Source: Labilithrix sp. (GTDB lineage Bacteria > Myxococcota_A > Polyangia > Polyangiales > Polyangiaceae). Taken from it: 64,000 bases of DNA. The position numbers were made by a program, and so were the translations under genes. The notes beneath the pieces are model-generated. The model was not told the origin of the DNA, searched no databases, and saw nothing but the letters and a program-made list of their open reading frames with translations. How positions within the stretch are numbered: position 1 is the stretch's first letter; the number at the start of each line of letters is the position of its first letter. Where the stretch lies: NCBI GenBank assembly GCA_019637195.1, contig JAHBWA010000035.1, positions 1 to 64,000 of the forward strand, in the 5' to 3' direction. Shown one piece after another: positions 34,620 through 43,286 of this stretch.

Positions 34620-35399
34620 TCAGAGGCAGGAGCAGAGCGGGTCGCCGGCCTGGCAGGTGCACGCCGGCTTGGGCGTCCCGCCGCCGCCGCCCGACGCCTT
34701 CGCGCCACCGCCGCCGCCGGCCTTGACGGCCGCGATGTTCGCCTGCGTCTTGCGCTGCTGCTCCTGCGCCGCGACGAGCTTCGCCTGGGCGCTCGCGCGA
34801 TCGGCGTCGCTCTTGGCGCTCGCGATCTCGGCCTGCGCGGCGGTCATGGCCTCCTGCTGAGCCTTGAGGTCAGCCATGAGCTTGTCGAGCTGCGCCTGCT
34901 TCTCGGCGATCTCCTGATCCTTCAGGAGCTGGATGCGCCGCTGCTCCTGCGCGCTCGAGTAGAACGCGTAGCCGCCGCCGGCGCCGCCGAAGACGAGGAC
35001 CGCGCCGATGCCGACGACGAGCCACGTGAGCTGCTTCTTCTTCTTGTCCTGCGAGAGCGCAGCGAGCTGACGCTCGTGGTCCTGCTGCTGCTGCATCGCG
35101 CGGAGGCGCGCCTGGTTCTCGGCGTCGTGGCGCGCGCGCTCGACCTCGCCCTGGCGGATCGCCTCGAGGCGGGTCTGCTCCTCGCGCTGACGCTGCTCCT
35201 CCTGGCGACGACGCTCCTCGTCGGCGCGGAGCCGCGCCTCTTCGGCCTCGCGGGCGCGGCGCTCGGCGTCCAGGCGCGCCTGCGCCTCCGCCTCTTCCCG
35301 CTGCTTCTTGTCGTCATCCTCTTGCCGGATGCGGTCCTCCTCGAGGCTCATCAGCTCCTTGAGGGAGAAGAGAACGGAGGACTCTTTCTGTTCGGCCAT
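34620..35399 (-). CDS. Coiled-coil membrane protein with Cys-rich C-terminus
   Basis: 259 residues. Residues 20-120 form a long Arg/Glu/Gln coiled coil in the cytoplasm; residues 123-147 are one transmembrane helix (LTWLVVGIGAVLVFGGAGGGYAFY); residues 150-220 are a second coiled coil outside; a Gly-rich linker leads to the end CTCQAGDPLCSCL, with four cysteines in 13 residues. The layout is TolA-like in style but there is no TolA domain. The C-terminal cysteines could form disulfides or bind metal. Function unknown; an envelope-spanning structural or tether role is suggested by the shape. Confidence 0.7.
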   Translation of the reverse strand: MAEQKESSVLFSLKELMSLEEDRIRQEDDDKKQREEAEAQARLDAERRAREAEEARLRADEERRRQEEQRQREEQTRLEAIRQGEVERARHDAENQARLRAMQQQQDHERQLAALSQDKKKKQLTWLVVGIGAVLVFGGAGGGYAFYSSAQEQRRIQLLKDQEIAEKQAQLDKLMADLKAQQEAMTAAQAEIASAKSDADRASAQAKLVAAQEQQRKTQANIAAVKAGGGGGAKASGGGGGTPKPACTCQAGDPLCSCL

Positions 35400-35711
35400 G
35401 TCGTGGGTCCTTGGGGTCGTCGGGTCTCCCGAGGTTGCCTGGAAAACGTACCTGCCAGCGTCCGGGTTCGCAAACGATATCGCTCACGAACCGTTCGTCG
35501 ACGCGTGCAGTTGGTCTCGAGAGGCGCGCTCCTCGAGCAGGAGCGGAGGCTCGGGGGAGCCCGATCGGAGAGGCATGGGGGTGGGACGAGATCCGGCGGG
35601 GCGACCGGAGTTCGACCCACTAGCAAAAATTTGCTTGGGGCGCTTCGCGCGCGACGCGACCGAGGTGAGAAATCGTTGCGCCGGCGCGCTCGCCCGTGGA
35701 CCATGCGCGGC
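35400..35711. other. Divergent intergenic region with an AT-rich palindrome
   Basis: 312 bases between the coiled-coil gene (minus) and the biotin carrier gene (plus). The clearest signal is AGCAAA-AA-TTTGCT at 35622-35635, an AT-rich palindrome about 77 bases before the plus-strand start, a candidate operator. No small gene was found. Confidence 0.5.
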
Positions 35712-35927
35712 ATGGCGACCAACGTGAACGCGCACATCACCGGAACCGTCTGGAAAATCGAAGTGAAGGAGGGAGACGAGGTCGCCGAGGGGCAGACCTG
35801 CGTCATTCTCGAGTCGATGAAAATGGAAATGCCCGTCGAGGCGCCGGAGGGCGGAAAGGTCGAGAAGATCGCGTGCTCCGAGGGCCAGGCGGTCAACGAG
35901 GGCGACCTCCTGCTCACGATCGCGTAG
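35712..35927 (+). CDS. Free-standing biotin/lipoyl carrier protein
   Basis: 71 residues from ATG 35712 (an alternative ATG lies at 35703). The whole protein is one biotinyl domain: ITGTVWKIEVKEGDEVAEGQTCVILESMKMEMPVEAPEGGKV. Lys37 in the ESMKME motif is the expected biotin attachment site. Family members act as the swinging arm of acyl-CoA or pyruvate/oxaloacetate carboxylases. No carboxylase genes are nearby, so the partner must be encoded elsewhere. Confidence 0.92.
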   Translation: MATNVNAHITGTVWKIEVKEGDEVAEGQTCVILESMKMEMPVEAPEGGKVEKIACSEGQAVNEGDLLLTIA

Positions 35928-35964
35928 AGCGCGGACCCGGACGATCGCGTAAAATAGCTCCACC

Positions 35965-36363
35965 TTGACGCGACTTCGCTTGCTCCCGGGCGCGCTCACG
36001 CTCTCACGCAACCTCGCCGTGGGGCTCACGGCGGCGCTCGGCGCGCTCGTCGTCGCGGCGGCGTGCGCGCCCGAGTCGAGCCGGGTCGGACCCGGCGACG
36101 AGTGCTTCCTCGCGACGGACTGCGAGCCGGGCCTCGTCTGCATCGAGCAGGCGAACAAGACGCGCATCTGCAGCGACGATCTGTCGCGCGTCTCGGGCGA
36201 GCCGCCGGCGGAGGGCGACGGCGAAGGGGGCGCCGGCGGCGACGCCGCGGACGATGGCGGCGAGCAGCCGACGCCCGAGGGCGGGCCGATCCCGGACACG
36301 GGAGCACCCGACACGACCGCGCCGCCCGACACCGGCGCGCCGACGGACGCCGGCGAGGACTGA
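35965..36363 (+). CDS. Small lipoprotein with a Cys-rich head and acidic tail
   Basis: 132 residues if the TTG at 35965 is used; no ATG or GTG gives a complete signal peptide. Lipobox VAAAC, lipid cysteine at residue 34. The mature head ECFLATDCEPGLVCIEQANKTRICSDD holds four cysteines, resembling short Cys motifs common in myxobacterial surface proteins. The remaining 70 residues are Gly/Asp/Pro/Thr-rich (PDTGAPDTTAPPDTGAPTDAG), a probable extended spacer. Function unknown. Confidence 0.65.
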   Translation: MTRLRLLPGALTLSRNLAVGLTAALGALVVAAACAPESSRVGPGDECFLATDCEPGLVCIEQANKTRICSDDLSRVSGEPPAEGDGEGGAGGDAADDGGEQPTPEGGPIPDTGAPDTTAPPDTGAPTDAGED

Positions 36364-36521
36364 GGCCGGCGAAGGGCCGGCGCCGGCGAAGGCCGACGCC
36401 TGATCGCGGCGCAGCGACGAAGACGGCGTTGACGGCCGACGCCCGACCGTGGCGGATGGCGTTGGCTCCGCGTTGTCGGGCCAGGCCGGCTGCGCGCGCT
36501 TCGCGGGCGCGCGGACGGCGA

Positions 36522-37544
36522 TCACTCGCGCCAGAGGAACTTCCAGGGGTTGTGCTTGAGGTCGCGCACCATCTCCTGGACGTCGTCGAAGACCGCCTCG
36601 TCCATCACGAGCGCGCCGACGGTGCCGTTGCCCTTCTTGATGTGCGAGACGATGGCCTGCGCGTCCGCGGCGGTCGCGTTGGCGCGCGACGCGAGCTGCG
36701 CGACGTCGTCGATCGTCTTCTTGAGCTTGGCCTGCTCCTCTTCGCCGCCGATCACCTTCGAGGCGCGGTTGAGGTTCGCGACGGCCTCGCGCGCGTCCTT
36801 GATCATCGGTCCGCTGTCGCGCTGCAGCTCGGCCGTGAGCTTGTCGATGTTGTCGATCGTCCGGGCGATCTTCGGGTTGTCGACGTAGTTCGTGCGCGCG
36901 TGCTTCGTCAGCGTGTTCGCCTCGACCGAGAGCGCCTCGAGGTTCTCGACGATCCGGTTGATGCGCTCGCGGTTGTCGGTGAGCACCGTGTTGAGGTTCT
37001 TGAGCAGGCCCGCCGTGTTGGTCGCGATCTCGCTGATGAGCTCGCGGTTGTTGCGGATCCCGTTGATGGTCGTGTCGAGCAGCTCGTAGGCCTTCGCGAG
37101 GAACAGATCGAGGCGCGGCGGATCGATCCCCTTGACGATCGTGTTCTCGGCGAGGACCGGCTTCTGCGGTGAGCCCGGCTCGATCGCGAGGAACTGCTCG
37201 CCGAGGACGCCCTGCGTCGTGACGTAGAAGTCGGCGTCCTCGTGGATCGACTCCTTCACGCGCTGCTCTATCGCCACCTTCGCGCGGACGAGCGTGCGCC
37301 GGTTGGTCGTCGGGTCGACCTTGCCGCCCATGAACTGGAGCTCCTTGACCTTCCCGCATTTCACGCCGGCGACGCGGACGGGCGCGCCCGACTGGAGGCC
37401 GCCCGGGTTGTCGAAGTCGACGTAGACCGTGTAGGTCTTCTCGAACGAGAGCCCGCCCATGACGAGGACGAAGGCGGCGAGGATGCCGAGGGAGACGAGG
37501 ATGAGGATCCCGACCTTGACCTCGATCGATTTCTCCTGAGCCAT
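36522..37544 (-). CDS. MlaD/MCE-domain lipid transport protein
   Basis: 340 residues. One N-terminal membrane helix (VGILILVSLGILAAFVLVMGG) anchors the protein in the inner membrane. Residues 38-115 are an MCE domain (TYTVYVDFDNPGGLQSGAPVRVAGVKCGKVKELQF, VTTQGVLGEQFLAIEPG). The long C-terminus is helical (NRERINRIVENLEALSVEANTLTKHAR) and may form a tunnel or coiled needle between membranes. MCE rings carry phospholipids across the periplasm with MlaE permeases and MlaF ATPases; candidate partners are at 53177-59287 in this window but not adjacent. Confidence 0.9.
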   Translation of the reverse strand: MAQEKSIEVKVGILILVSLGILAAFVLVMGGLSFEKTYTVYVDFDNPGGLQSGAPVRVAGVKCGKVKELQFMGGKVDPTTNRRTLVRAKVAIEQRVKESIHEDADFYVTTQGVLGEQFLAIEPGSPQKPVLAENTIVKGIDPPRLDLFLAKAYELLDTTINGIRNNRELISEIATNTAGLLKNLNTVLTDNRERINRIVENLEALSVEANTLTKHARTNYVDNPKIARTIDNIDKLTAELQRDSGPMIKDAREAVANLNRASKVIGGEEEQAKLKKTIDDVAQLASRANATAADAQAIVSHIKKGNGTVGALVMDEAVFDDVQEMVRDLKHNPWKFLWRE

Positions 37545-37715
37545 GGGAAGCGGTGTCTCCTTCGAGGCGCGGGGCGGCGCGTGCGCGGCCCCGTCGGACG
37601 CCCAACGTTACGGCATCCCGGCCGTCGAAGAAACGCGCTTCCGCATCTACCTAGCGATGTGCTCGACCCGCACCGTCGACCTGCATCCTCGACCCGGGGG
37701 GGCCCGGCGCGGCGG

Positions 37716-39158
37716 TCAGGGGCTGTCTTCGCGCGCGTAGACCTTCATCCGGTTGACGACCACGTCGTAGAGCCGGTCCTTCTGGTCCGGCGACGCGGGG
37801 GTCGCGAGCGCCCAGCTGTAGTCGGCCGGGAAGCCCGTGCGGATCTGCGTGCGGCCGGAGAAGGGGAACTTCGACTCGTCCGTGAGCACGCCGTTCAGCG
37901 CGTTGATGTCGCCCGCGTGCTGGTGGCAGCCGATGCAGTTCGTCTGCGCGTTGTGCTCGCCCTTCTCGATGAAGCCGTTCGAGCACCAGGTCGTCTTGCC
38001 GTGGACCGCGGCGAGCGCGTCTCCGAGCGAGCCCTCGAAGCCGCCGCGCGGATCCTCGTCCTTCTCCTCGAAGTCGGTGACGACGCACATCTTGTAGTTG
38101 CTCCAGGGAGCGCCGAGGGCCTTGATCTCCTCGGGGCGGTCCTGGCCGAAGTCCTCGTCGGGGCTGTCGGACCACCAGACGGTGACCCAGATCCAGTGCC
38201 GGAGCTCCTTGGTCATGATGTGGAGCCCGACGAGCGAGTAGCCCGTCTGGTCCGAGAGCGTCACCGAGTAGGCGTCCTCCGGGCCGGCGGGCTTCATCGG
38301 GACGCCGCGCAGACTCCAGCCGCCCTTGTCGAGCTCGCCGCTCAAGCGCTTCGACAGCGACTCGGCGCCGGTGTCGATCGCCGGGAGGCCGGCGGTGACG
38401 AGCCCGTCGTTGCGACGCCACGAGGCCTTGATGACCGCGGCGTCGGCGTCGAACTCGCGCGAGAAGCAGTTCGTGAAGTTGGTGTCCTCGGACTTGGGCG
38501 GCGTCTCGACGGTGAGCTCGTCGATCTTGCAGCTCGCGATCGTCGGGTAGTCCGCGAGGATGTGCTTCACGTAGCCCGGGCTGTACGCCACGCGGCCGTT
38601 GCCGCCGAGGCCGTCGACGCCCTGCTGGTTCTCGATCTGCCCGAGCCGCGCGAAGTACTCGGCCTCGCTGCTCGGCCCGAGCGCCTTGGCGTTCCAGTCG
38701 AAGATCGCGTCGATCTCGCGGTCGGTCGGGATGTCGCCGCCCAGCCGGCGGTCCTTGCCGAGGTCGTGGTACATCTTCGCGAACATCCGCTCGATCTCGT
38801 CGCCGCCGAACCACGTGCGGAAGAGCGGGAGGGTGCGCTCGGCGACGGGCCTCGTCGGGGCGGGGGTCGAGGTCGTCTCCGGCTGAGCCGCGATGCGCAC
38901 GGGCTGGAGCGCGCGCGCGAGCACCTGCCAGCCGAGCTCGCGGCGCGCCTTCTTCGACTTCGCGTAGAGCTCGGCGTCGGCGTCGGTGTAGCGCACGGCG
39001 GGGTAGTCCCGCGCGGGCCCGACGGCGCGTCGCTCGAGCTCGCGGATCTCCGACTCGCCCTCGGTGGCTTCGTCGGTCTCGTTCAAGGCGCAACCCGCGG
39101 CGACGCCGAGGACGCCGAGGAAGCACGCTGCTGCCGGACCGAATCTCACCTGCTTCAC
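37716..39158 (-). CDS. Lipoprotein with one haem-c type motif
   Basis: 480 residues from the GTG at 39158, which has CAGGAG just upstream; a TTG 15 bases earlier is in frame. Signal peptide with lipid cysteine at residue 23 (GVAAGC). Near the C-terminus, NCIGCHQHAGDINAL gives one CxxCH, the attachment motif of c-type cytochromes. Most of the protein is unlike known cytochromes (WIWVTVWWSDSPDEDFGQDRPEE; MCVVTDFEEKDEDPRGGF). It may be an electron carrier or an enzyme with a haem. The neighbouring gene upstream in the same direction, 87 bases away, is another lipoprotein with a haem-like motif. Confidence 0.75.
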   Translation of the reverse strand: MKQVRFGPAAACFLGVLGVAAGCALNETDEATEGESEIRELERRAVGPARDYPAVRYTDADAELYAKSKKARRELGWQVLARALQPVRIAAQPETTSTPAPTRPVAERTLPLFRTWFGGDEIERMFAKMYHDLGKDRRLGGDIPTDREIDAIFDWNAKALGPSSEAEYFARLGQIENQQGVDGLGGNGRVAYSPGYVKHILADYPTIASCKIDELTVETPPKSEDTNFTNCFSREFDADAAVIKASWRRNDGLVTAGLPAIDTGAESLSKRLSGELDKGGWSLRGVPMKPAGPEDAYSVTLSDQTGYSLVGLHIMTKELRHWIWVTVWWSDSPDEDFGQDRPEEIKALGAPWSNYKMCVVTDFEEKDEDPRGGFEGSLGDALAAVHGKTTWCSNGFIEKGEHNAQTNCIGCHQHAGDINALNGVLTDESKFPFSGRTQIRTGFPADYSWALATPASPDQKDRLYDVVVNRMKVYAREDSP

Positions 39159-39245
39159 CCGCTCCTGATTCAAGGGACCGTCGACTTCGACTCGCTCGTC
39201 GAGGCCCCGCGGGAGCGCGGGCCTCGACGCGTCACCCGTCGTACC

Positions 39246-41132
39246 TCAGGGCGTCGGGGTCTTCTCTTCCGCGCGGATCGCCCAGTCGGACGCTGCCGTG
39301 TAGTACTTGCCCGTCTCGTGATCGACGACGAGGAAGTAGAGCCAGCCGTCGGAGCGGAAGTGCGGGTAGAGCGCGAACTGGCCGGGGCCCATCTTCGTGA
39401 CGACCTGCTTCTTGCCGGTGATGAAGTCGATCACGATGATGTCCGCGGAGCCCTTCTCGAGGTACGCCGGGTCCGCCGAGTCGCCGAAGTCCTCCGGCTC
39501 GTTGTAGTGGTGCGTCGAGAGGAAGCGCTCGTCGAACGAGAAGTTCGCCTTGTTGCCCTTGAGGCAGACGTTGCCGATCGTCGTCATGTCGAAGCGGTAG
39601 TGACCGTTGACGATCGAGCGATCGAGCTTCTCGATGGCGTAGCCGGCGGCCGTCTTGCCGTCCGCGTTCGCGCCGTAGGCCCAGCGGCTCCCGATGAGCT
39701 GGCCGGAGCGGCCCATCATCGTGTCGCCGCGGTACGGCGTCGCGACCTTCACCGGGTCGCCGGCGATCTGGTAGCCCTCTTCGACGTCGTTGCCCATCGC
39801 GACGGCCGTGTAGATGTTGATCGCCGAGTCTTCGCCGCCGCGCGGGGGCGTGTCGCGCGCCGAGGCGCTGTACTGGCCGGAGTCGCCCGCCCAGATGCTG
39901 TAGAGGATGAAGCGGTCGCTGATCGAGTTGTCGCCGACGACCTGCCCGACGGTCTGGTAGAGGCCGCTCGCGGCGCTGAGGCTCGAGCACTCCGGCTCGC
40001 CGAAGGTGACGAGCTCGGTCGACGGCTTCTCGAGGAGGCTCTGGGCGCAGAACTTGGTGCCGCCCTGGAACATGAAGGCCTTGTTGTCCGGCCAGAAGTC
40101 GGGGTCGTAGCTCGCCTGCAGGCCGATGTCGCGCGACTGGCCGTCGAGCGTCGCCTGGAGGTCGATCGCCTGCGCGCCGCCGCTGCGGCCGCCGCCCGTC
40201 GCGACGAAGCGGCCGTCGGCCGAGGCGCGGACCCAGAACGAGTTGGGCGCCGAGAACTCGCGGAGGATGCGGATGTTCGAGCCGTCGAGCGGCCAGCTGC
40301 GCGAGAAGGCGTCGTCGACCGCGCGCGGGAAGATGTCCTTGCCGTCACGCTGCTGCGTGAAGCAGTTCGCGGGGCTGACCGGGTTCTCCGGGTTCGGCGG
40401 CGGGCACGCGAACATCGGCATGCGGTTCGAGAGGTTCTTCGCCGCCCACGTCTGGTTCTTCACCTCGATCGTGCGCGCCTTGATCCCCTCGAAGTCGTCG
40501 ACGCACTCGGTCGGGCGGTTCTCGCGGATGATGTCGTTGACGTGCGGCAGGCCCTTCTGGAACCACGTGAGCACGGTCTCGTACTGCGAGGCCGTGAGTC
40601 GCGGATAGTCCGCGAGCACGGGCATCAGCATCTCGCGGCGGAACTCGGCGTAGAGCGCCTCTTTGCCGCGGAAGATCTCCGCGAGGAGCTTGCCCTGCTT
40701 GAAGGTCTCGGGGTGCCGCGCCTCGCTGACGTTGGCGCCGAGCGCGAGGTGCGCGCCCGCGGAGAGGATGCCGACGCGCTCCGGCGTGAACCCCGTACGC
40801 TCGTCGTTCGGGTTCTGCCGGAAGTAGTTGATCTTCTCCTCGTTCGAGCGGTCGCTCTCGAGGAGGTCGATCGCCCGGCGGTACTGGTCCTGCCAGCCCG
40901 ACAGCGTGATCGGGTTGATGCTGTGGCAGCCGGTGAAGCTGCAGGAGGCCTGCTCTCCCGGATCACGCGCCACCTGAGGCGCCCCCATGATCTTGAGAGC
41001 GGCCTTCGCGAGGTCCTCGTCCGTGAGGTCGTGGGCCGAGACCTCGGCGTCGTCCTCGGTCGAGGAGGAGCAGGCGAGGGCCGCGGCAGCGCCAGTGACA
41101 ACGAGGAGAGCAGTCAGACCGAGCTTACGCAT
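39246..41132 (-). CDS. Lipoprotein with a CX4CH haem-like motif and propeller-like body
   Basis: 628 residues from ATG 41132. Lipobox ALAC, lipid cysteine at 21. At residues 63-69, CSFTGCH gives four residues between the cysteines, a rare but known haem-c spacing. Residues 70-230 are helical; residues 240-620 contain strands such as FWVRASADGRFVATGGGRSGG, AFMFQGGTKFCAQS, FILYSIWAGDSGQYS and LYPHFRSDGWLYFLVVDHETGKYY that look like a TolB/propeller-type repeat. An envelope sensor or enzyme with one haem is possible. Forms a minus-strand pair with the next gene and is divergent from the 41395 lipoprotein. Confidence 0.7.
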   Translation of the reverse strand: MRKLGLTALLVVTGAAAALACSSSTEDDAEVSAHDLTDEDLAKAALKIMGAPQVARDPGEQASCSFTGCHSINPITLSGWQDQYRRAIDLLESDRSNEEKINYFRQNPNDERTGFTPERVGILSAGAHLALGANVSEARHPETFKQGKLLAEIFRGKEALYAEFRREMLMPVLADYPRLTASQYETVLTWFQKGLPHVNDIIRENRPTECVDDFEGIKARTIEVKNQTWAAKNLSNRMPMFACPPPNPENPVSPANCFTQQRDGKDIFPRAVDDAFSRSWPLDGSNIRILREFSAPNSFWVRASADGRFVATGGGRSGGAQAIDLQATLDGQSRDIGLQASYDPDFWPDNKAFMFQGGTKFCAQSLLEKPSTELVTFGEPECSSLSAASGLYQTVGQVVGDNSISDRFILYSIWAGDSGQYSASARDTPPRGGEDSAINIYTAVAMGNDVEEGYQIAGDPVKVATPYRGDTMMGRSGQLIGSRWAYGANADGKTAAGYAIEKLDRSIVNGHYRFDMTTIGNVCLKGNKANFSFDERFLSTHHYNEPEDFGDSADPAYLEKGSADIIVIDFITGKKQVVTKMGPGQFALYPHFRSDGWLYFLVVDHETGKYYTAASDWAIRAEEKTPTP

Positions 41133-41394
41133 GGTGCTCCGGGCGTGTGCACCGTGTGTGCCATTCGGCGCACAGGGTAGGACAACGTTCGCGCGCACTA
41201 GATCTCGAGGAGTTAGGTTCAACGGAATCTCGGTGTGAGGCAGTGTGGGTATGAGTCGTCTATTGCTCGATGGATGACGAATGATCCGCTACCAGCGTTA
41301 GACGAGGGGATCGGAATCAAGCACTTAGCTTCGTTCAGACGCCATTCGGAGGGTTGTTGGCCTTGGCACTGCGGGTGCACCTACATCTCCCGCC

Positions 41395-43158
41395 ATGCGT
41401 TCTATCAAGTCGACGACCCTCCTCCTTCTCGCGTCCCTGGCTGCGGCTGTCTCCTCGGCGGCTCTCGTCAACTGCGCTGCCCCGGAGGAAGATGAGGAGG
41501 AGGCCTCGGAGGACGCGGTCACCGGCGTCAACAACACGCTCGGATTGGGGCTCATCTACGATAGCTCAACCAGTAAGGTGAAAGCGACCCTGAAGAAGCC
41601 CCTCGGCACCGGGGAGCGGCTCTTCATCCGCGTCCGGCGCGGGACCATCACCCACGAGTCGCAGAAGGACCTCGACTGCGGGGCGCTCACCGAGGCCACG
41701 CCCGTCACCAAGGGCGACGCGCTCTCGAACGGCAAGACGCTCTACGACGGCCCCTCCGTCGACAAGTCGCTCGTCGATCTCCTCACCATCTACAACGACG
41801 AGCGCTGGTACGGCGGCAACGAGACCGCCGAGATGCGCGCCGAGGTGGCGAAGGGCGCCGACGCGATCGTCGAGGCCTGCGTGCTCCGCGCCGGCAAGGT
41901 CCGCGCGAAGCTGCTCACGAACCTCGCCTACGCCTGGGACCGCGGCGAGGACCTGAAGAAGGAGACCAGCACCCGCGGCCGTAGCGGCTCGATCCGCTTC
42001 CTCTCCGGCGACGGCGGCGTCGACGGTGACGACGAGCCCGGCGACATCGACGACGGCAGCGACGGCGGCGTCGAGGGGCCCTCCGGCCTGCCCGAGGGAC
42101 CGGCCTACAACACGATCGACTACGCCAACCTGTGCACCCAGGAGCTCGGTGAGATCCCGTTCTTCAAGAAGCTCGGCGACGGCAAGTACGAGACCTTCGA
42201 CTGCCGCGACTTCGTCGGCTCGGACGGCGACGAGGCCGGCGGCGCGATCGAGGGCGTCGAGGGCGCCGTCGTCCCGCTGACGATCGACGACCAGCCGCAG
42301 ACCGAGTGCACCGACGGGCGCACGTCGTCGCGCAGCTACGACTGCGTCGACAAGTGCGATAACGCGATGTGGCTCACGGCGTCGTCGCACACGGGGCTCG
42401 GCCGCAAGGCGGCCTGCCAGCCCGGCGTTACCGTCACCACCGCGAAGAACGCGCAGGGCACGCACTGGGTCCTGCTCTGCCGCAAGGTCGACAACAGCAA
42501 CGGCGAGTCGATGATGAAGACGAAGGTCTTCAACGACATCGCGATGATCGGCAGCAACCCGAAGACGGGCAAGACGTGCTTCTTCCAGAACAAGGAGAAC
42601 ATCGGCAACGACGGCTCACGCGTCACGCACCCCGGCGACGTCGCCCGGTCGAGCGCGATCTGGCCGGCGACCCCGTCGAGCTACTGCACGAAGAGCTGCC
42701 ACGGCTCCGACGCCTTCGTTCACTCGCCCTGGATCGATCAGGCGCTCCGCTCCGACGGCAAGACGATCGTCCCGAAGATGGGCGAGCTCCGTGACTTCCC
42801 GATCTCGGACCTCGAGCTGCCGTACAAGCTGATCAACGGACCGGCCCAGGGCTTCCAGGTGCCGCAGCAGCTCGTCAGCGAAGAGGCCGCGCCCTGCACG
42901 ACCTGCCACCGCGTCGCCGGGACCGCGTTCGCCGAGTTCGCCGAGTGGTCGACGGGCGAGGGCGACGCGTACTTCAGCAAGATCACCGACAGCTACAAGC
43001 GGTTCGAGAAGTCCCACTGGATGCCGCTGCGCCTCGACGGCCTCAACGCCGACAACTTCCCGACCTCGAAGTGGGGCGTCGCGGTGAAGCACATCCGCAA
43101 GTGCATGGACAACGCGAGCGCCGAGGGCTGCGAGTTCGCCGACGTCCCGCAGCAGTGA
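41395..43158 (+). CDS. Lipoprotein with CX3CH and CX2CH haem-like motifs
   Basis: 587 residues. Signal peptide with lipid cysteine at 27 (ALVNC), then an acidic stretch. Residues 200-225 are an Asp/Gly linker. In the C-terminal third, YCTKSCHGSDAF has three residues between the cysteines (CX3CH), and PCTTCHRVAGTAF is a standard CxxCH; several further cysteines occur. The segment SCHGSDAFVHSPWIDQ resembles cytochrome-rich surface proteins. It is divergent from the pair at 37716-41132 and may work with them in electron transfer outside the inner membrane. Function inferred from motifs only. Confidence 0.72.
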   Translation: MRSIKSTTLLLLASLAAAVSSAALVNCAAPEEDEEEASEDAVTGVNNTLGLGLIYDSSTSKVKATLKKPLGTGERLFIRVRRGTITHESQKDLDCGALTEATPVTKGDALSNGKTLYDGPSVDKSLVDLLTIYNDERWYGGNETAEMRAEVAKGADAIVEACVLRAGKVRAKLLTNLAYAWDRGEDLKKETSTRGRSGSIRFLSGDGGVDGDDEPGDIDDGSDGGVEGPSGLPEGPAYNTIDYANLCTQELGEIPFFKKLGDGKYETFDCRDFVGSDGDEAGGAIEGVEGAVVPLTIDDQPQTECTDGRTSSRSYDCVDKCDNAMWLTASSHTGLGRKAACQPGVTVTTAKNAQGTHWVLLCRKVDNSNGESMMKTKVFNDIAMIGSNPKTGKTCFFQNKENIGNDGSRVTHPGDVARSSAIWPATPSSYCTKSCHGSDAFVHSPWIDQALRSDGKTIVPKMGELRDFPISDLELPYKLINGPAQGFQVPQQLVSEEAAPCTTCHRVAGTAFAEFAEWSTGEGDAYFSKITDSYKRFEKSHWMPLRLDGLNADNFPTSKWGVAVKHIRKCMDNASAEGCEFADVPQQ

Positions 43159-43164
43159 CGAGCA

Positions 43165-43187
43165 GCGCGGGCGCCGATCGCCCGCGC
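43165..43187. terminator. GC hairpin between convergent genes
   Basis: GCGCGGGCG at 43165-43173 pairs perfectly with CGCCCGCGC at 43179-43187 over a 5-base loop, starting 7 bases after the stop at 43158. It lacks a T tract on either strand, so termination is possible but not assured. Confidence 0.4.
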
Positions 43188-43286
43188 GGCCGGTCCCGTC
43201 GCGCGCCGTTCCCCGGCCGCTCTTCGCCTCCGCGCCGTGAACCGGCGTCGGAGGCGTCGTCGTGCTCGGCGGGCGAAGCGGCCGGA

